Positions 15,935 through 25,240 of a DNA stretch of 64,000 nt are shown here, piece after piece; position 1 is the first letter of the stretch, and the number at the start of each line of letters is the position of its first letter. Origin of the DNA: Pseudooceanicola spongiae. Lineage in GTDB: Bacteria > Pseudomonadota > Alphaproteobacteria > Rhodobacterales > Rhodobacteraceae. Location: positions 2,278,501-2,342,500 of the forward strand of contig NZ_CP045201.1 of NCBI RefSeq assembly GCF_014899185.1, in the 5' to 3' direction. The notes beneath the pieces were generated by a model. It saw only the letters and a list, made by a program, of their open reading frames with translations. It was not told the DNA's origin and did not search any database. The position numbers and the translations under genes were made by a program.

Positions 15935-17622
15935 TCCTTCACCCACTGGTAGAGCCAGGTTTCGGTGAGCTGACGCCCGTAGCCCGATACACTGGCCTTG
16001 ATCTCAACAATACTGCCGTCAGGGGCGGAAACTTCCGTCACAAGACGCCACGTCTGCGTGCCATCGATGTAACTCAGGACCGTCTCGACGATCTCTCCGT
16101 TACTGACCTGCACGGTAGGGGAAACCTCTGCATCCGCTGGAAGTTCCCCAAGAAGTCCGCCTGCGAAGTCGATAACGAACTTTCGGCGGTCCTTTGCTGG
16201 TTTTACGCCCGCTACGCCGCCATGACCGGCGCGGGTGCGCAATACCTGTGCAAGTTCTGTCTCGTCGCTGCCCGGGGTCATACCCCAGATCATGCGGTAG
16301 GAGACCTCGAAACTTGCACCCTTGGTAAAGCTCGCATCGGGCACCCAGAAGGCGACGATATTGTCGTTGCCCTCCAGATCCGAGGGGATCTCAACCAGAC
16401 GGACGAACCCTTTGCCCCAGTCGCCAATCGGCTCGATCATGAGGGACGGACGCAGGTCATAGCGCGCACCCGCATCAAGATAGTCGTCGAAGTCACGGCT
16501 GCGCTGGACCAGCCCGAAGGCCTTAGGTGTCATCGCCCCGAGGTAGGACGACGCAAGTCGCGGCGGGTTTTTCAGGGGACGATAGAACCGATCGCCGCCC
16601 TGGGTATCCAGGACCAGCGCCTGACTGTCGTGCACGGCGGGGCGATAGTCGTCGAATTCGCCCTTGTCGGCCGAGCCGAACAGATACATCGAGGTCAGCG
16701 GCGCGATCCCGATCTGTTCAACGTCATTGCGCAGGAAGAGGCGCGTCGTGACGTCGATCTCGGTGTTCTCGCCCGGACGGATCGCAAAGCGATAGGCGCC
16801 GGTCAGCGAGGCGGATTCGAGCGAAGCGTAGATCACGGCTTCGTCCGATCCGGGCGCGGGACGCTCAAGATAAAACGCCGAAAACCGTGGGAATTCCTCA
16901 CCCGACGACAGGCCCGTGTTCACCGCAAGCCCGCGCGAGGACAGGCCATAGCGGTTGCCCCGGCCAAGCGCACGGAAATAGGACGCCCCCAGAAAGGCGA
17001 CGAGTTCGTCGAAGGTGTCGGCACGGTTCAGCTGTGCGTTCAGGCGGAAGCCCGCAACGCCCGGCATGGCGAGGTCTTTCGGGATCTGCGTGTTGAGCGG
17101 CTCATGATAGAGGAAATCCGCCGTCGAGAAGGTCATCGGCAGCTTCATCCCGTCGACGACTTCGAACAGTCCGACGGTTTCCTTGAACAGCCAGCCCATC
17201 GAAAACGCATTGACCTGAAACAGCGACTCGCCATCGCGCCAGCGGGCGCGCTCGGGGTTGAACTGGATGCGCTGATAGCCGTCATAATCGAGCTGGGAGA
17301 GAAAGCCCGACAGCGCTTCGGGCTGACGCGGCTCCTGCGTGGCAAGCTGGCGCATCTCTTCGGTCAGAGTGTCGAAGGTGAAGGCTTGCGGCTGGGGCTG
17401 TTCAGGGGCCGCCGCTTCGGCGGGTTGTTCGACAGGCGCCGCGGCGTCTTGCGCGAAGGCGGGAAAGCCCACCACGGCGAAGGCCGTTGAACCAGCGAGC
17501 TGGCGCAAAAGCCGCCTGCGGGCAGGCGAGGCGAGCGCGCGGACGACAGGGTCAGCGTTCCCTGCCCGGCGCGGCGATTGGCAGGCGTCGGAGGGGCAGA
17601 TCACGTTGGCATTCGGCAGCAT
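15931..17622 (-). CDS. opgG: OpgG, periplasmic glucan biosynthesis protein
   Basis: 563 aa. A long N-terminal region with a Tat-like signal (RRRLLRQLAGSTAFAVVGFPAFAQ, about residues 35-58) is followed by an Ala/Pro/Glu-rich linker and then the MdoG domain beginning FTFDTLTEEMRQLA. Signature stretches include LDYDGYQRIQF, the TADFLYHEPLN region and WRDGESLFQV. GAGG lies 7 bases before the ATG. OpgG acts in the periplasm on the glucan chain exported by OpgH, probably in branching or release. It is first in the operon, so its upstream region should carry the osmotic control. Confidence 0.9.
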   Translation of the reverse strand: MLPNANVICPSDACQSPRRAGNADPVVRALASPARRRLLRQLAGSTAFAVVGFPAFAQDAAAPVEQPAEAAAPEQPQPQAFTFDTLTEEMRQLATQEPRQPEALSGFLSQLDYDGYQRIQFNPERARWRDGESLFQVNAFSMGWLFKETVGLFEVVDGMKLPMTFSTADFLYHEPLNTQIPKDLAMPGVAGFRLNAQLNRADTFDELVAFLGASYFRALGRGNRYGLSSRGLAVNTGLSSGEEFPRFSAFYLERPAPGSDEAVIYASLESASLTGAYRFAIRPGENTEIDVTTRLFLRNDVEQIGIAPLTSMYLFGSADKGEFDDYRPAVHDSQALVLDTQGGDRFYRPLKNPPRLASSYLGAMTPKAFGLVQRSRDFDDYLDAGARYDLRPSLMIEPIGDWGKGFVRLVEIPSDLEGNDNIVAFWVPDASFTKGASFEVSYRMIWGMTPGSDETELAQVLRTRAGHGGVAGVKPAKDRRKFVIDFAGGLLGELPADAEVSPTVQVSNGEIVETVLSYIDGTQTWRLVTEVSAPDGSIVEIKASVSGYGRQLTETWLYQWVKE

Positions 17623-18261
17623 TTGGTATCCTCAAAAAGCACGTTTCCCGAAACGGGATATAGTCCGAGATTTTCCCGTCGGACGAGCAGAGGCAATCCT
17701 GCCGGGTCGTTACGGCAAGCATTCGCCGTGCCGACCCTGCCGCAACGCAGAAAACTTGCCGATGGTTCAATGCGCAAAAGGCAGATTTTTGCGTCTGAGG
17801 CTCATGAGCAGGATAAATCCTGTGATTCCGGATGGTTGCCAGCAGGCAAAATATCGCTATCCGGGCACTCCCCGCCAGCGGTTTCTGCAGGCGCGAGGTT
17901 AGATTTAAGCAACTATCCGCCGACTTCAACCATAGGATCACGCCTCGCTCACGGGAACAGCGAAAAGCGGCTCATCATATTTCTGAATTGTAACCTCTGG
18001 TGAGGCGCATCAAGGAGAATCATGCAGGTGCAGAAAGCCGGCCCTGCATTGTCGGAATAGCCGGATTGCGGAGAACGCTGCAGCGCCCCGTTCCGCCCGT
18101 GGATTCGCCGGCATGATCACGCATTTTTTACCATGTTTTCGCTCAGCCGCCCAATAATTGCCCACCGAGGGGCGTTCAGCAAAAGGGGCGCAATGCGATG
18201 CGCCCAGACGGAAAAGGCGCGGAGAACCCCCCGCGCCTTTGTAGCAATCACACTTGCAGAC
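17623..18261. other. 639-base intergenic region upstream of opgG
   Basis: Holds the opgG promoter region (minus strand), an AT-richer core at about 17895-18000 and the terminator at 18213-18240. A 12-codon open frame starts at 18022 (plus strand) behind AAGGAG, with no known counterpart. No tRNA or convincing protein gene is seen. Confidence 0.5.
18213..18240 (-). terminator. Terminator after the class III aminotransferase gene
   Basis: Ten-base arms AAAGGCGCGG (18213-18222) and CCGCGCCTTT (18231-18240) form a perfect stem with an 8-base loop. On the minus strand the stem ends in TTTT. It lies 21 bases past the stop codon of the aminotransferase gene. Confidence 0.8.
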
Positions 18262-19644
18262 TCAGACCAGACCTTCGGCCTTGGCCCATTCATAGGTGCG
18301 ATCAAGACCGCGCCCCATACGCAGGATGATCTCGGCCACATCGTCTTCGGTCACGATCAGCGGCGGGCACAGCGCCAGCGTCTCATAGACCGAGCGTGCG
18401 ATGAGCCCCTCTTCCGTGCAGAACGCCGAGGCTTTTGCGGCCATCATGCCTGCGGGCTCAAAGCTCTTCTTGGTCGCCTTGTCAGCCACCAGCTCGATCC
18501 CCGCGATCAGGCCGACGCCACGCACTTCGCCCACCAGCGGATGGTCGGCGTATTGGCGCAGACCGGTCTGGAACTGCTCCTCAAGGCGCGCGGCATTGCC
18601 GATCAGGTCGCGCTCTTCGATGATCTTGATGTTCTCAAGACCGACCGCCGTGGCGACAGGATGCCCGGAGCCAGTGTAGCCATGCCCGAACGAGCCGAGC
18701 TTGGCGGTGTTGTCAGCGATGGCGCCATAAACCTCGTCGGTCACCATGATCGCGGCCAGCGGCATATAAGACGACGTGATCTGCTTGGAGAGCACCAGAA
18801 TATCCGGCTCAAAGCCATATTTCTCGCAGCCGAAGGCCGTGCCCAGGCGACCGAAACCGTTGATCACCTCATCCGCCACCAGCAGGATGTCGTACTTCTT
18901 GCACAGCGCGGCGATGCCCGGCCAGTAGCCCTCGGGCGGGACCATCACGCCACCTGCCCCCATCACCGGCTCGCCGATGAATGCGCCGATGGTTTCCGGA
19001 CCCTCGGCCAGAATGGTGTCCTCGCACTCCTTCAGCAGGCGGGCGGTGAACTCGGCCTCGCTCTCGCCCTCAAGGCCATAGCGCCAGAAGTGCGGCGCGG
19101 TCAGGTGGGTGACAGGGATCGCGGGCAGGTCGAAATCGCGGTGGTTGCCCGCCAGACCCGTGAGCGAGCCAGAGGCGACGGTGATGCCGTGATAGCCCTT
19201 GTTGCGCGCCAGGAACTTCTTCTTCTCGGGGCGACCGAGGGCGTTGTTCATGTACCAGACCATCTTGACGACGGTATCGTTCGCCTCGGAGCCGGAGTTG
19301 GTGAAGAAGCACTTCGTCAGATGCGCCGGAGTCATCTCCGCCAGTTTTTCGGCCAGACGGATCTGCGGCTCATGCGCCTTGTGCGCAAAGATGTGGTAGT
19401 AGGGCAGTTCCTGCATCTGCTTGGTCGCGGCGTCCACAAGGCGCTGTTCGGAAAAGCCGACGGCGACGGACCACAGACCCGCCATACCTTCGATGTACTG
19501 CTTGCCATTGGTGTCGTAGACGTAAATCCCTTCACCACGCGCAATGATCATCGGGCCCTGGACCTCATGCGCGCGCATGTTGGTATAGGGGTGGATGGAG
19601 TGGGCGATGTCCGCCGCAGCAAGGGAATTTGAAAGATCGTTCAT
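18262..19644 (-). CDS. Class III PLP-dependent aminotransferase (omega-transaminase / pyruvate-type)
   Basis: 460 aa. The PLP-fold landmarks are FTNSGSEAND (about 114-123), the stacking-site RNKGYHG (148-153), the cofactor-contacting aspartate in LLVADEV (D258) and the Schiff-base lysine in LVLSKQITS (K287). A GEGIYVYDTNGKQYIEGMAG start is typical of omega-transaminases that move amino groups from amines or beta-amino acids to pyruvate. AAGGAG lies 7 bases before the ATG at 19644; the open frame extends to 19704, but without such a site. No neighbouring gene points to the amine substrate. Confidence 0.88.
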   Translation of the reverse strand: MNDLSNSLAAADIAHSIHPYTNMRAHEVQGPMIIARGEGIYVYDTNGKQYIEGMAGLWSVAVGFSEQRLVDAATKQMQELPYYHIFAHKAHEPQIRLAEKLAEMTPAHLTKCFFTNSGSEANDTVVKMVWYMNNALGRPEKKKFLARNKGYHGITVASGSLTGLAGNHRDFDLPAIPVTHLTAPHFWRYGLEGESEAEFTARLLKECEDTILAEGPETIGAFIGEPVMGAGGVMVPPEGYWPGIAALCKKYDILLVADEVINGFGRLGTAFGCEKYGFEPDILVLSKQITSSYMPLAAIMVTDEVYGAIADNTAKLGSFGHGYTGSGHPVATAVGLENIKIIEERDLIGNAARLEEQFQTGLRQYADHPLVGEVRGVGLIAGIELVADKATKKSFEPAGMMAAKASAFCTEEGLIARSVYETLALCPPLIVTEDDVAEIILRMGRGLDRTYEWAKAEGLV

Positions 19645-19896
19645 GTAAGGCTCCTTTGAGAACGCGCCGGACCGGCCCGCGCGACAGGCAGATGCAGCGG
19701 ACACTAGCCGGGCAAAGCGGCGGAGAGAAGAGAAAGTGCGATCGCACTTCGAAATCCTGTCTTCGCTTGGGCCGCCGGCGACAGATAATCAGACAATCCG
19801 ATGCAAAAATCGCCCCCGCCGATACGCAACGTTAAGGCACAGACCTTACCCAATATCTCAAACTGGGCTGAAGTTGCGATTGCCGGAGGCGGAGCA
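19645..19896. other. Divergent intergenic region
   Basis: About 250 bases between the aminotransferase (minus) and the DUF1217 gene (plus), so it carries two promoters. An AT-richer part at about 19780-19870 is the best promoter candidate. No RNA gene or repeat was seen. Confidence 0.4.
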
Positions 19897-21504
19897 GTGT
19901 TTACACCGACAGTCATGGGAACGGGCGTTTCCGGATACGAATTTTTGATGCGGACCCGCGAACGCCAGCAAGAGCTTTTGGCGAAATCGGCGCCTGTGGC
20001 CCGTGATACCGATCGTTTTGTCAGCAAACTGAAGGATATTCAGACCTCCGATCAGCTGATGGAGGATCGGTCGGTGCTGAAGATCGCCCTTGGTGCGTTC
20101 GGGCTGGACGAAGACATCAACAATACCGCCTTCATCAAGAAAATCCTCGATTCTGACCTGTCGGATGGGAAATCTCTCGCCAACCGTCTGGCCGACAAGC
20201 GCTATCTTGCCTTCGCGAAGGCCTTCAATTTCGCGGGCGAGGGCGGGCCGTCGATGCCCACGACCAAGTCCTCCGACGATGTGAGCGCGCAACTGGCCAG
20301 TATCCAGAGCGCCGACGATCTTCTGGACGATCCGGCACTACTGCGCGCCACCCTGAAAACCTTCGGGCTGGAGGCGGACTCCGGCAACGCCTATTTCCTG
20401 AAACAGGTGCTGAACTCCGATCTGACGGACGAGGACTCCTTCGCCAACCGGCTGTCCGACCCGAGGTATGCCGCGCTCGCGGAAGCTTTCGATCTGTCGG
20501 GCAAGGTACGGGATCAGGAAAGCCTCTATGGCTATGCAAAGAGGTTCGCGGACAAGGCCAGCGACATCCGCACCCCTGAGGCGTTGCTGGAGGATAGTGA
20601 ACTTCTGGGCGCCACCTTGAAGATGTTCGGACTAGAGGCCGACGCCGAGGAAACGGTGTTTCTGGAGGCTGTCCTAACCTCGAACCTGAGGGATAAATCC
20701 TCTTTCGCCAATCAGCTGGAGGACAAGCGCTATGCCGCCCTCGCCGGGGTGTTCGATCTGGCGGCCATGGCCGAGGCGGATGCAAACGGCGAGGAGTTCA
20801 CCAGCACCCTTCAGAAAGTGGTCAAGACGGTCACATCGCGCACCACCCAGATCGACACCCCTTCGGACTTTTTCAAAGACATCCCGCTCATGCTGGCCAC
20901 CTTTGAGTTCTTCGACCTGCCCTCGCGCACGGACAGCGTCCCCTTTGCCAGCCGCATCCTCGAGTCCGACCGCAACAGCCCGACATCGCTGCTGAATGTC
21001 TATCCCGACGAGCGCTATCGCGCCTTCGCCGACGCGTTCAACTTCAAATCTCCCGACGCAGGGCGCAGCTATCCTGCGGGCTTTGCAGAAACCGTTGTCG
21101 AAAACTATCTTGACCGGCAGTTTGAAATCGAGATCGGCTCGGCCGACCCAGACATGCGCATTGCCCTGTCAATGGAGCGGGATCTGAAACAGGTCGTCGC
21201 CGCCGGCAGCAGCAACAATTCCCGCTGGTTCGGAATATTGGGCTCAAAGCCGCTACGAGAGGTTTTCGAGACGGCATTCCAGCTGCCCTCAAGTTTTGCC
21301 TCTCTGGATATCGATCGGCAGAGTGCTGAACTCCAATCCAGATCAGAGCGCCTGTTCGGCACCTCGGATGTTGCGAAACTGGCCGAAACCGATGTGCTGA
21401 ACGAGGTCCGGCGGCGCTATCTGCTCCTGAGCAATGTCAGTTCAAGCGGCGCAATGTCCTCGGCCAGCATCGTGGCTACCTTGCTGGGCGGGGGCGAGGA
21501 GTAG
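19897..21504 (+). CDS. DUF1217 repeat protein (flagellar-associated family)
   Basis: 535 aa from a GTG at 19897 that has GGAGG seven bases upstream; this gives an MFTPTVMGTGVSGYEFLMRT start like the MSFTP...GYxGWxFLxRT start of DUF1217 proteins. At least three clear copies and a fourth diverged one of a roughly 100-residue unit follow, each with a pattern such as LLKIALGAFGLDEDI / FIKKILDSDLSD / SFANRLxDKRYxAFAxAF. DUF1217 proteins in Rhodobacterales usually sit in flagellar clusters. No flagellar gene is present here, so this is an orphan copy. There is no signal peptide or membrane helix. Confidence 0.78.
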   Translation: MFTPTVMGTGVSGYEFLMRTRERQQELLAKSAPVARDTDRFVSKLKDIQTSDQLMEDRSVLKIALGAFGLDEDINNTAFIKKILDSDLSDGKSLANRLADKRYLAFAKAFNFAGEGGPSMPTTKSSDDVSAQLASIQSADDLLDDPALLRATLKTFGLEADSGNAYFLKQVLNSDLTDEDSFANRLSDPRYAALAEAFDLSGKVRDQESLYGYAKRFADKASDIRTPEALLEDSELLGATLKMFGLEADAEETVFLEAVLTSNLRDKSSFANQLEDKRYAALAGVFDLAAMAEADANGEEFTSTLQKVVKTVTSRTTQIDTPSDFFKDIPLMLATFEFFDLPSRTDSVPFASRILESDRNSPTSLLNVYPDERYRAFADAFNFKSPDAGRSYPAGFAETVVENYLDRQFEIEIGSADPDMRIALSMERDLKQVVAAGSSNNSRWFGILGSKPLREVFETAFQLPSSFASLDIDRQSAELQSRSERLFGTSDVAKLAETDVLNEVRRRYLLLSNVSSSGAMSSASIVATLLGGGEE

Positions 21505-21642
21505 ACGCGAGGCTTATGATAGCGCGCAGCGGTGGTGCCCCCTGCGGATCATGGCGCTACAGGGCATCATGTCCCTGACAAGGACGCCCCTCATCGGCCA
21601 AAGGCAAAGGCATACTGACACCCGGGCGCACCGCCAACAGGC

Positions 21643-22131
21643 TCACAGGCCGTCCCAGAAACCTTCGTGCACGACCGCGCTCTCCTCGCTCAGCAGTGGG
21701 CCGACAACTTCAACCGACCGTTGCCCCGCAGCAAAGATCGTCTTGCATGGCAGATCCATTGTCAGGTTTTCGGGATCAGGGCCAATCAGCGCCTTCAGCT
21801 CCATCTCGCTCATCCCATGCACCACCCGACCAACGCCGGTCCAGTAGACCGAGCCTGCGCACATCGCACAGGGCTCCGCGGAGGTGTACATGGTGCATTG
21901 CGCGAGGAACGCGACGTCGTATTTCAACGAGGCCGCCGTCATCAGATTGCGCTCGGCGTGCCCGGTCCGGTCGCCCTTGCTGCCGCAGGTGTTCATTTCC
22001 TCCAGCAGGATCTCCCCGTCTGGGCCAGCCAGCAACGCACCGAAAGGATGATCCCCCCGCGCCCGGCTTTCACTGGCCAGAGTGATCGAGCGGCGCAAAA
22101 GGATCAGGTCCTGTTCCGAAGAGATGGGCAT
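21643..22131 (-). CDS. Nucleoside/guanine deaminase (CMP/dCMP zinc-binding family)
   Basis: 162 aa from the ATG at 22131 with AGGAG seven bases upstream. The zinc and proton-shuttle motif HAE is at 58-60 and PCAMC (Cys88, Cys91) completes the site. GDHPFGALL and a C-terminal AVVHEGFW tail match the short GuaD-like guanine deaminase subgroup. It hydrolytically removes an exocyclic amino group from a base in the cytoplasm. It is divergent from the transporter/8-oxoguanine-deaminase-like operon, suggesting a shared role in base salvage or breakdown. Confidence 0.82.
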   Translation of the reverse strand: MPISSEQDLILLRRSITLASESRARGDHPFGALLAGPDGEILLEEMNTCGSKGDRTGHAERNLMTAASLKYDVAFLAQCTMYTSAEPCAMCAGSVYWTGVGRVVHGMSEMELKALIGPDPENLTMDLPCKTIFAAGQRSVEVVGPLLSEESAVVHEGFWDGL

Positions 22132-22599
22132 GAGATGGCTCCTGTCGATGTGTTCAGGGTGCGACCTCATGCGAGATTCGCCCCGAAAACAAGATCGAAT
22201 CCCGCATTGCATACGATCTGCGCCTCTCATTGCGCATAGTTTCGCGGCAGCTTCAGGGCCCTTTGACTAAAAAACGTACATTCCAGCCTGCCCCAGGCGA
22301 CCGTTGACGATCTCAGGCTATGCCACGCACGATCCACGCAGGCAGTGTGGATCACGAGTAGAAGCGGAAGGGTCCAGACCATTCGGAAGCATTTCCGACA
22401 CTGGGGCACTGACATTGCTCATCAAGGCCAAAGCTGGGTTGAGGTGATTGATGAAGCGACGACGGCACTACTCCTTCCTTCACACGGATTTGCCAAGCGC
22501 CGCCGCGCAACGTCGCGGGGGCCGGACAGATTGCGCGCTCCTTCCGCTCTCAGGCTCCAAAAGACCAAACCAAACAACAAACGAAACAGGGAAATCGTC
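22132..22599. other. 468-base divergent intergenic region
   Basis: Lies between the deaminase (minus) and the transporter operon (plus) and must hold both promoters. A TTGACT at 22263-22268 followed by an A-rich run is the only promoter-like element I noticed. I do not recognise a purine or thiamine riboswitch. The frame upstream of the binding-protein ATG is open for 85 codons but is not protein-like. Confidence 0.45.
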
Positions 22600-23586
22600 A
22601 TGAAAAAACTCTGCGCAACCGCGCTTCTGGCCACCACGCTCGCCACGCCGTCCTTTGCCCTCGACAAGATCACCTATCAGCTGGACTGGCTGCCCGGCGG
22701 CGACAAGGCCCCGATCTATGTCTGTGTCGAGGAAGGCTTTTGCGAGGAGGCCGGGCTTGAGGTCAGCATCGCACCGGGCCGCGGCTCCTCTGAGGCGATC
22801 ACCAAGATCGCAACGGGTGTGGCCCAGGTCGGCTCCGCCGGGATCGAGGCGCTGATGGCCGCCAAGGTGACCGAAGGCGTGCCGGTCACCGCGATTGCGT
22901 CGATCTTCAACACGGGCCCGCATGCCTTTTACACAACGGCTGACAAGGGCATCACGACCCTCGCCGACGTGAAGGGCAAATCGGTCGCGACCTCTCCCTT
23001 CACCTCCTCCAACGTGTTCCTGCCGCTGGTGCTGAAGCAGAACGGGATGTCCGAAGAGGACATCACCCTGACCAAGGCCGATCCCGGTGCGCTTGGCCCC
23101 CTTCTGATGACCGGCCAATCCGATGTCATCATCGCCTGGCTGACCGATGTGACCCGGTATACCAATCAGGCCAAGGAAGCCGGCAAGGACATCGTCGTTC
23201 TGCCCTGGGATGCGGCGGGCCTGAAGCTCTACTCCGCCTCGCTGATCGCCAGCGACGCTTTTCTGAAAGACCAGCCCGATGTCGCAAAACGCTTTGTCGG
23301 CGCCTTCCTGAAGTCCATCCAGTTCGCCCATGACAACCCGCAGAAAGCCGCCGAAGACACCGCCGCAATGGTGCCTGAACTGAGCGCGGAAGACGTCATC
23401 GGCTCCTGGACCGATGCGTCGAAACTGGCGTTCAACCCGGTCACCGATGAATTCGGCCTCGGGGCGTTCGATGCGGCGCGCCTTGCCTCGACCTGGAAAC
23501 TTGTCGCCGAAGCGCAGGGCCTGGACGTCGAAGCGCTGGATCCCGAAACCGTCGTCGACCGCTCTTTCCTGCCCGACGCCAAGTAA
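22600..23586 (+). CDS. NMT1/THI5-like ABC transporter substrate-binding protein
   Basis: 328 aa. A signal peptide covers about 1-21 (ending PSFAL). The mature part begins DKITYQLDWLPGGDKAPIYV, the hallmark of the NMT1/THI5/SsuA group, and has GRGSSEAITKIATGVAQVG. The ligands of this group include thiamine-type pyrimidines, riboflavin, sulfonates and nucleobases. The deaminase genes beside it suggest a purine or pyrimidine (inference). It heads an operon with the ATPase and permease. Confidence 0.82.
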   Translation: MKKLCATALLATTLATPSFALDKITYQLDWLPGGDKAPIYVCVEEGFCEEAGLEVSIAPGRGSSEAITKIATGVAQVGSAGIEALMAAKVTEGVPVTAIASIFNTGPHAFYTTADKGITTLADVKGKSVATSPFTSSNVFLPLVLKQNGMSEEDITLTKADPGALGPLLMTGQSDVIIAWLTDVTRYTNQAKEAGKDIVVLPWDAAGLKLYSASLIASDAFLKDQPDVAKRFVGAFLKSIQFAHDNPQKAAEDTAAMVPELSAEDVIGSWTDASKLAFNPVTDEFGLGAFDAARLASTWKLVAEAQGLDVEALDPETVVDRSFLPDAK

Positions 23587-23610
23587 GCCCCGCTGAAAAG
23601 GACGTTGTCC

Positions 23611-24384
23611 ATGACACAAGATGCCATCCGTTTTTCGGATGCCGGTCAGACCTTCAGAACCGACTCCGGGCCGCTGACCGCCCTGTCGGGGGTGGATCTG
23701 TCCATTGCCCGGCACGAATTCGTCGCCGTCCTCGGGCCCTCGGGCTGTGGCAAATCCACTTTGCTACGGATGACCGCCGGGCTGATCAAACCGACCGAGG
23801 GAACGGTGTCGGTGTTCGGGCTGCCCGTCACCGAGCCGCGTGACGATATTGGCATCGTGTTCCAGCAGGCGACCCTGCTGCCTTGGGCAAATGTCGAGGA
23901 CAACGTCGTTTTTCCGGCCCGTCACAAACGCGGGCGCGTGTCCCAGAAGGACCGCGAACATGCCCGCGCGATCATCGCGACATGTGGCCTTGCCGGATTT
24001 GAAAAACGCCTGCCCGGAGAGCTTTCGGGCGGCATGCAACAGCGCGTCGGCATTGCCCGCGCGCTGTTCCTCAACCCCGATATTCTGCTTATGGATGAAC
24101 CCTTTAGCGCGCTCGACGCGCTGACCCGCGACGCCATGGGGTTCGAGTTGCTGCGCCTGTGGCAAGCCAGCCCGAAGACGGTGCTGTTCATCACCCACTC
24201 GATCCCCGAGGCGGTCATCCTGGCCGACCGCGTGGTGGTGATGAGCGAACGCCCCGGCCGGGTCATCGCCAATCTGAAAGTGCCGCTGAGCCGACCGCGC
24301 AACGAAAGCTCGCTCCGCTCAAGCGAAATGCAGGACTTCATGGGCCATCTGCGCGGCCTCCTGATCAAGGAAAAGGTGGCCTGA
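23611..24384 (+). CDS. ABC transporter ATP-binding protein (SsuB/TauB/ThiZ type)
   Basis: 257 aa from the ATG at 23611. Walker A GPSGCGKST at about 44-52, Q-loop VFQQATLLPW, signature ELSGGMQQRVGIARA and Walker B ILLMDEPFSALDALTR. The switch segment is FITHSIPEAVILADRVVVMSE. It belongs to the nitrate/sulfonate/taurine/pyrimidine importer ATPases and energises the permease whose start follows its stop by one base. Confidence 0.86.
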   Translation: MTQDAIRFSDAGQTFRTDSGPLTALSGVDLSIARHEFVAVLGPSGCGKSTLLRMTAGLIKPTEGTVSVFGLPVTEPRDDIGIVFQQATLLPWANVEDNVVFPARHKRGRVSQKDREHARAIIATCGLAGFEKRLPGELSGGMQQRVGIARALFLNPDILLMDEPFSALDALTRDAMGFELLRLWQASPKTVLFITHSIPEAVILADRVVVMSERPGRVIANLKVPLSRPRNESSLRSSEMQDFMGHLRGLLIKEKVA

Positions 24385-24385
24385 G

Positions 24386-25240
24386 ATGAGTGCTGAAGCC
24401 GATATTTCCATTACAGAACAAACAGATAAACCAAAGAAGGCCACCCATGTAACGCCGCCGGAACCCTTCATGGAGAAGCTGATCCGCATGCCGGTCGTCC
24501 TGCCGCTGCTGACCTTCGTGCTGATCCTTGTGGTCTGGGAGGCCGGGACGCGCCTGTTTGCCGTGCCGAGCTATATCCTGCCCGCGCCGAGCCGCATCAT
24601 GGGCGGCTTCGAGGTGGTCAGCCTGTCACGCTGGATCGAACATGTCTGGTCAACGCTGCGCGTGGCGCTGATGGGCTTTCTGCTGGCGATCATCATTTCG
24701 CTGCCGATTGCCGTCGGTCTGGCCAAATCACGTTTCCTCAGCCGCTCGCTGTACCCGTTGCTGGTGGTGATCCAGTCGGTGCCGGTCGTCGCTGTCGCGC
24801 CCATCATCATCGTGGTTCTGGGCACGGATGACGCACCGCGCGTCGTCATCACCTTCATGATCACCTTTTTCCCACTGGTCGTATCGATGACAACCGGGTT
24901 GATGGCGACCCCGCCAGAGCTGATCGAACTGTCGCGATCCTTGCGTGCCCCGGTGTGGCGCGAGATCAGCCAGATCCGTTTGCCCTACGCGACGCCTTAT
25001 ATCTTCTCGGGCCTTAAGATCTCCATAACGCTGAGCGTGATCGGCGCGGTGGTGGCCGAATTCGTCGCCGCCGAAAAGGGCATCGGCTATTTCATCCAGT
25101 TCTCGACCTCGATGTTCAAGCTGCCACAGGCCTGGGCCGGGTTGGTCGTTCTGCTGGTGATGTCGCTGGTGCTGTTTCAGGCGGTCAGCCTGACGCAAAA
25201 GATCCTCTTCCCCTGGTCACTGCCGAAAGAGCGCAAATGA
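24386..25240 (+). CDS. ABC transporter permease (SsuC/ThiX type)
   Basis: 284 aa with about six membrane helices after a polar 35-residue N-terminus. The family motif at the coupling helix is ELSRSLRAPVWREISQIRLPYA with FSGLKISITLSVIGAVVAEF following. It is the membrane channel for the NMT1-type binding protein and overlaps the next gene by 4 bases (ATGA at 25237-25240). Confidence 0.85.
   Translation: MSAEADISITEQTDKPKKATHVTPPEPFMEKLIRMPVVLPLLTFVLILVVWEAGTRLFAVPSYILPAPSRIMGGFEVVSLSRWIEHVWSTLRVALMGFLLAIIISLPIAVGLAKSRFLSRSLYPLLVVIQSVPVVAVAPIIIVVLGTDDAPRVVITFMITFFPLVVSMTTGLMATPPELIELSRSLRAPVWREISQIRLPYATPYIFSGLKISITLSVIGAVVAEFVAAEKGIGYFIQFSTSMFKLPQAWAGLVVLLVMSLVLFQAVSLTQKILFPWSLPKERK

Noticed and set aside
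18117..18200. Possible small RNA or second terminator in the opgG upstream gap
   Set aside because: There are T-runs and short inverted segments but no stable stem next to a T-run apart from the hairpin at 18213-18240.
22132..22599. Purine or thiamine riboswitch in front of the NMT1-type operon
   Set aside because: I could not find the conserved cores or helices of either class; only a promoter-like TTGACT was seen.
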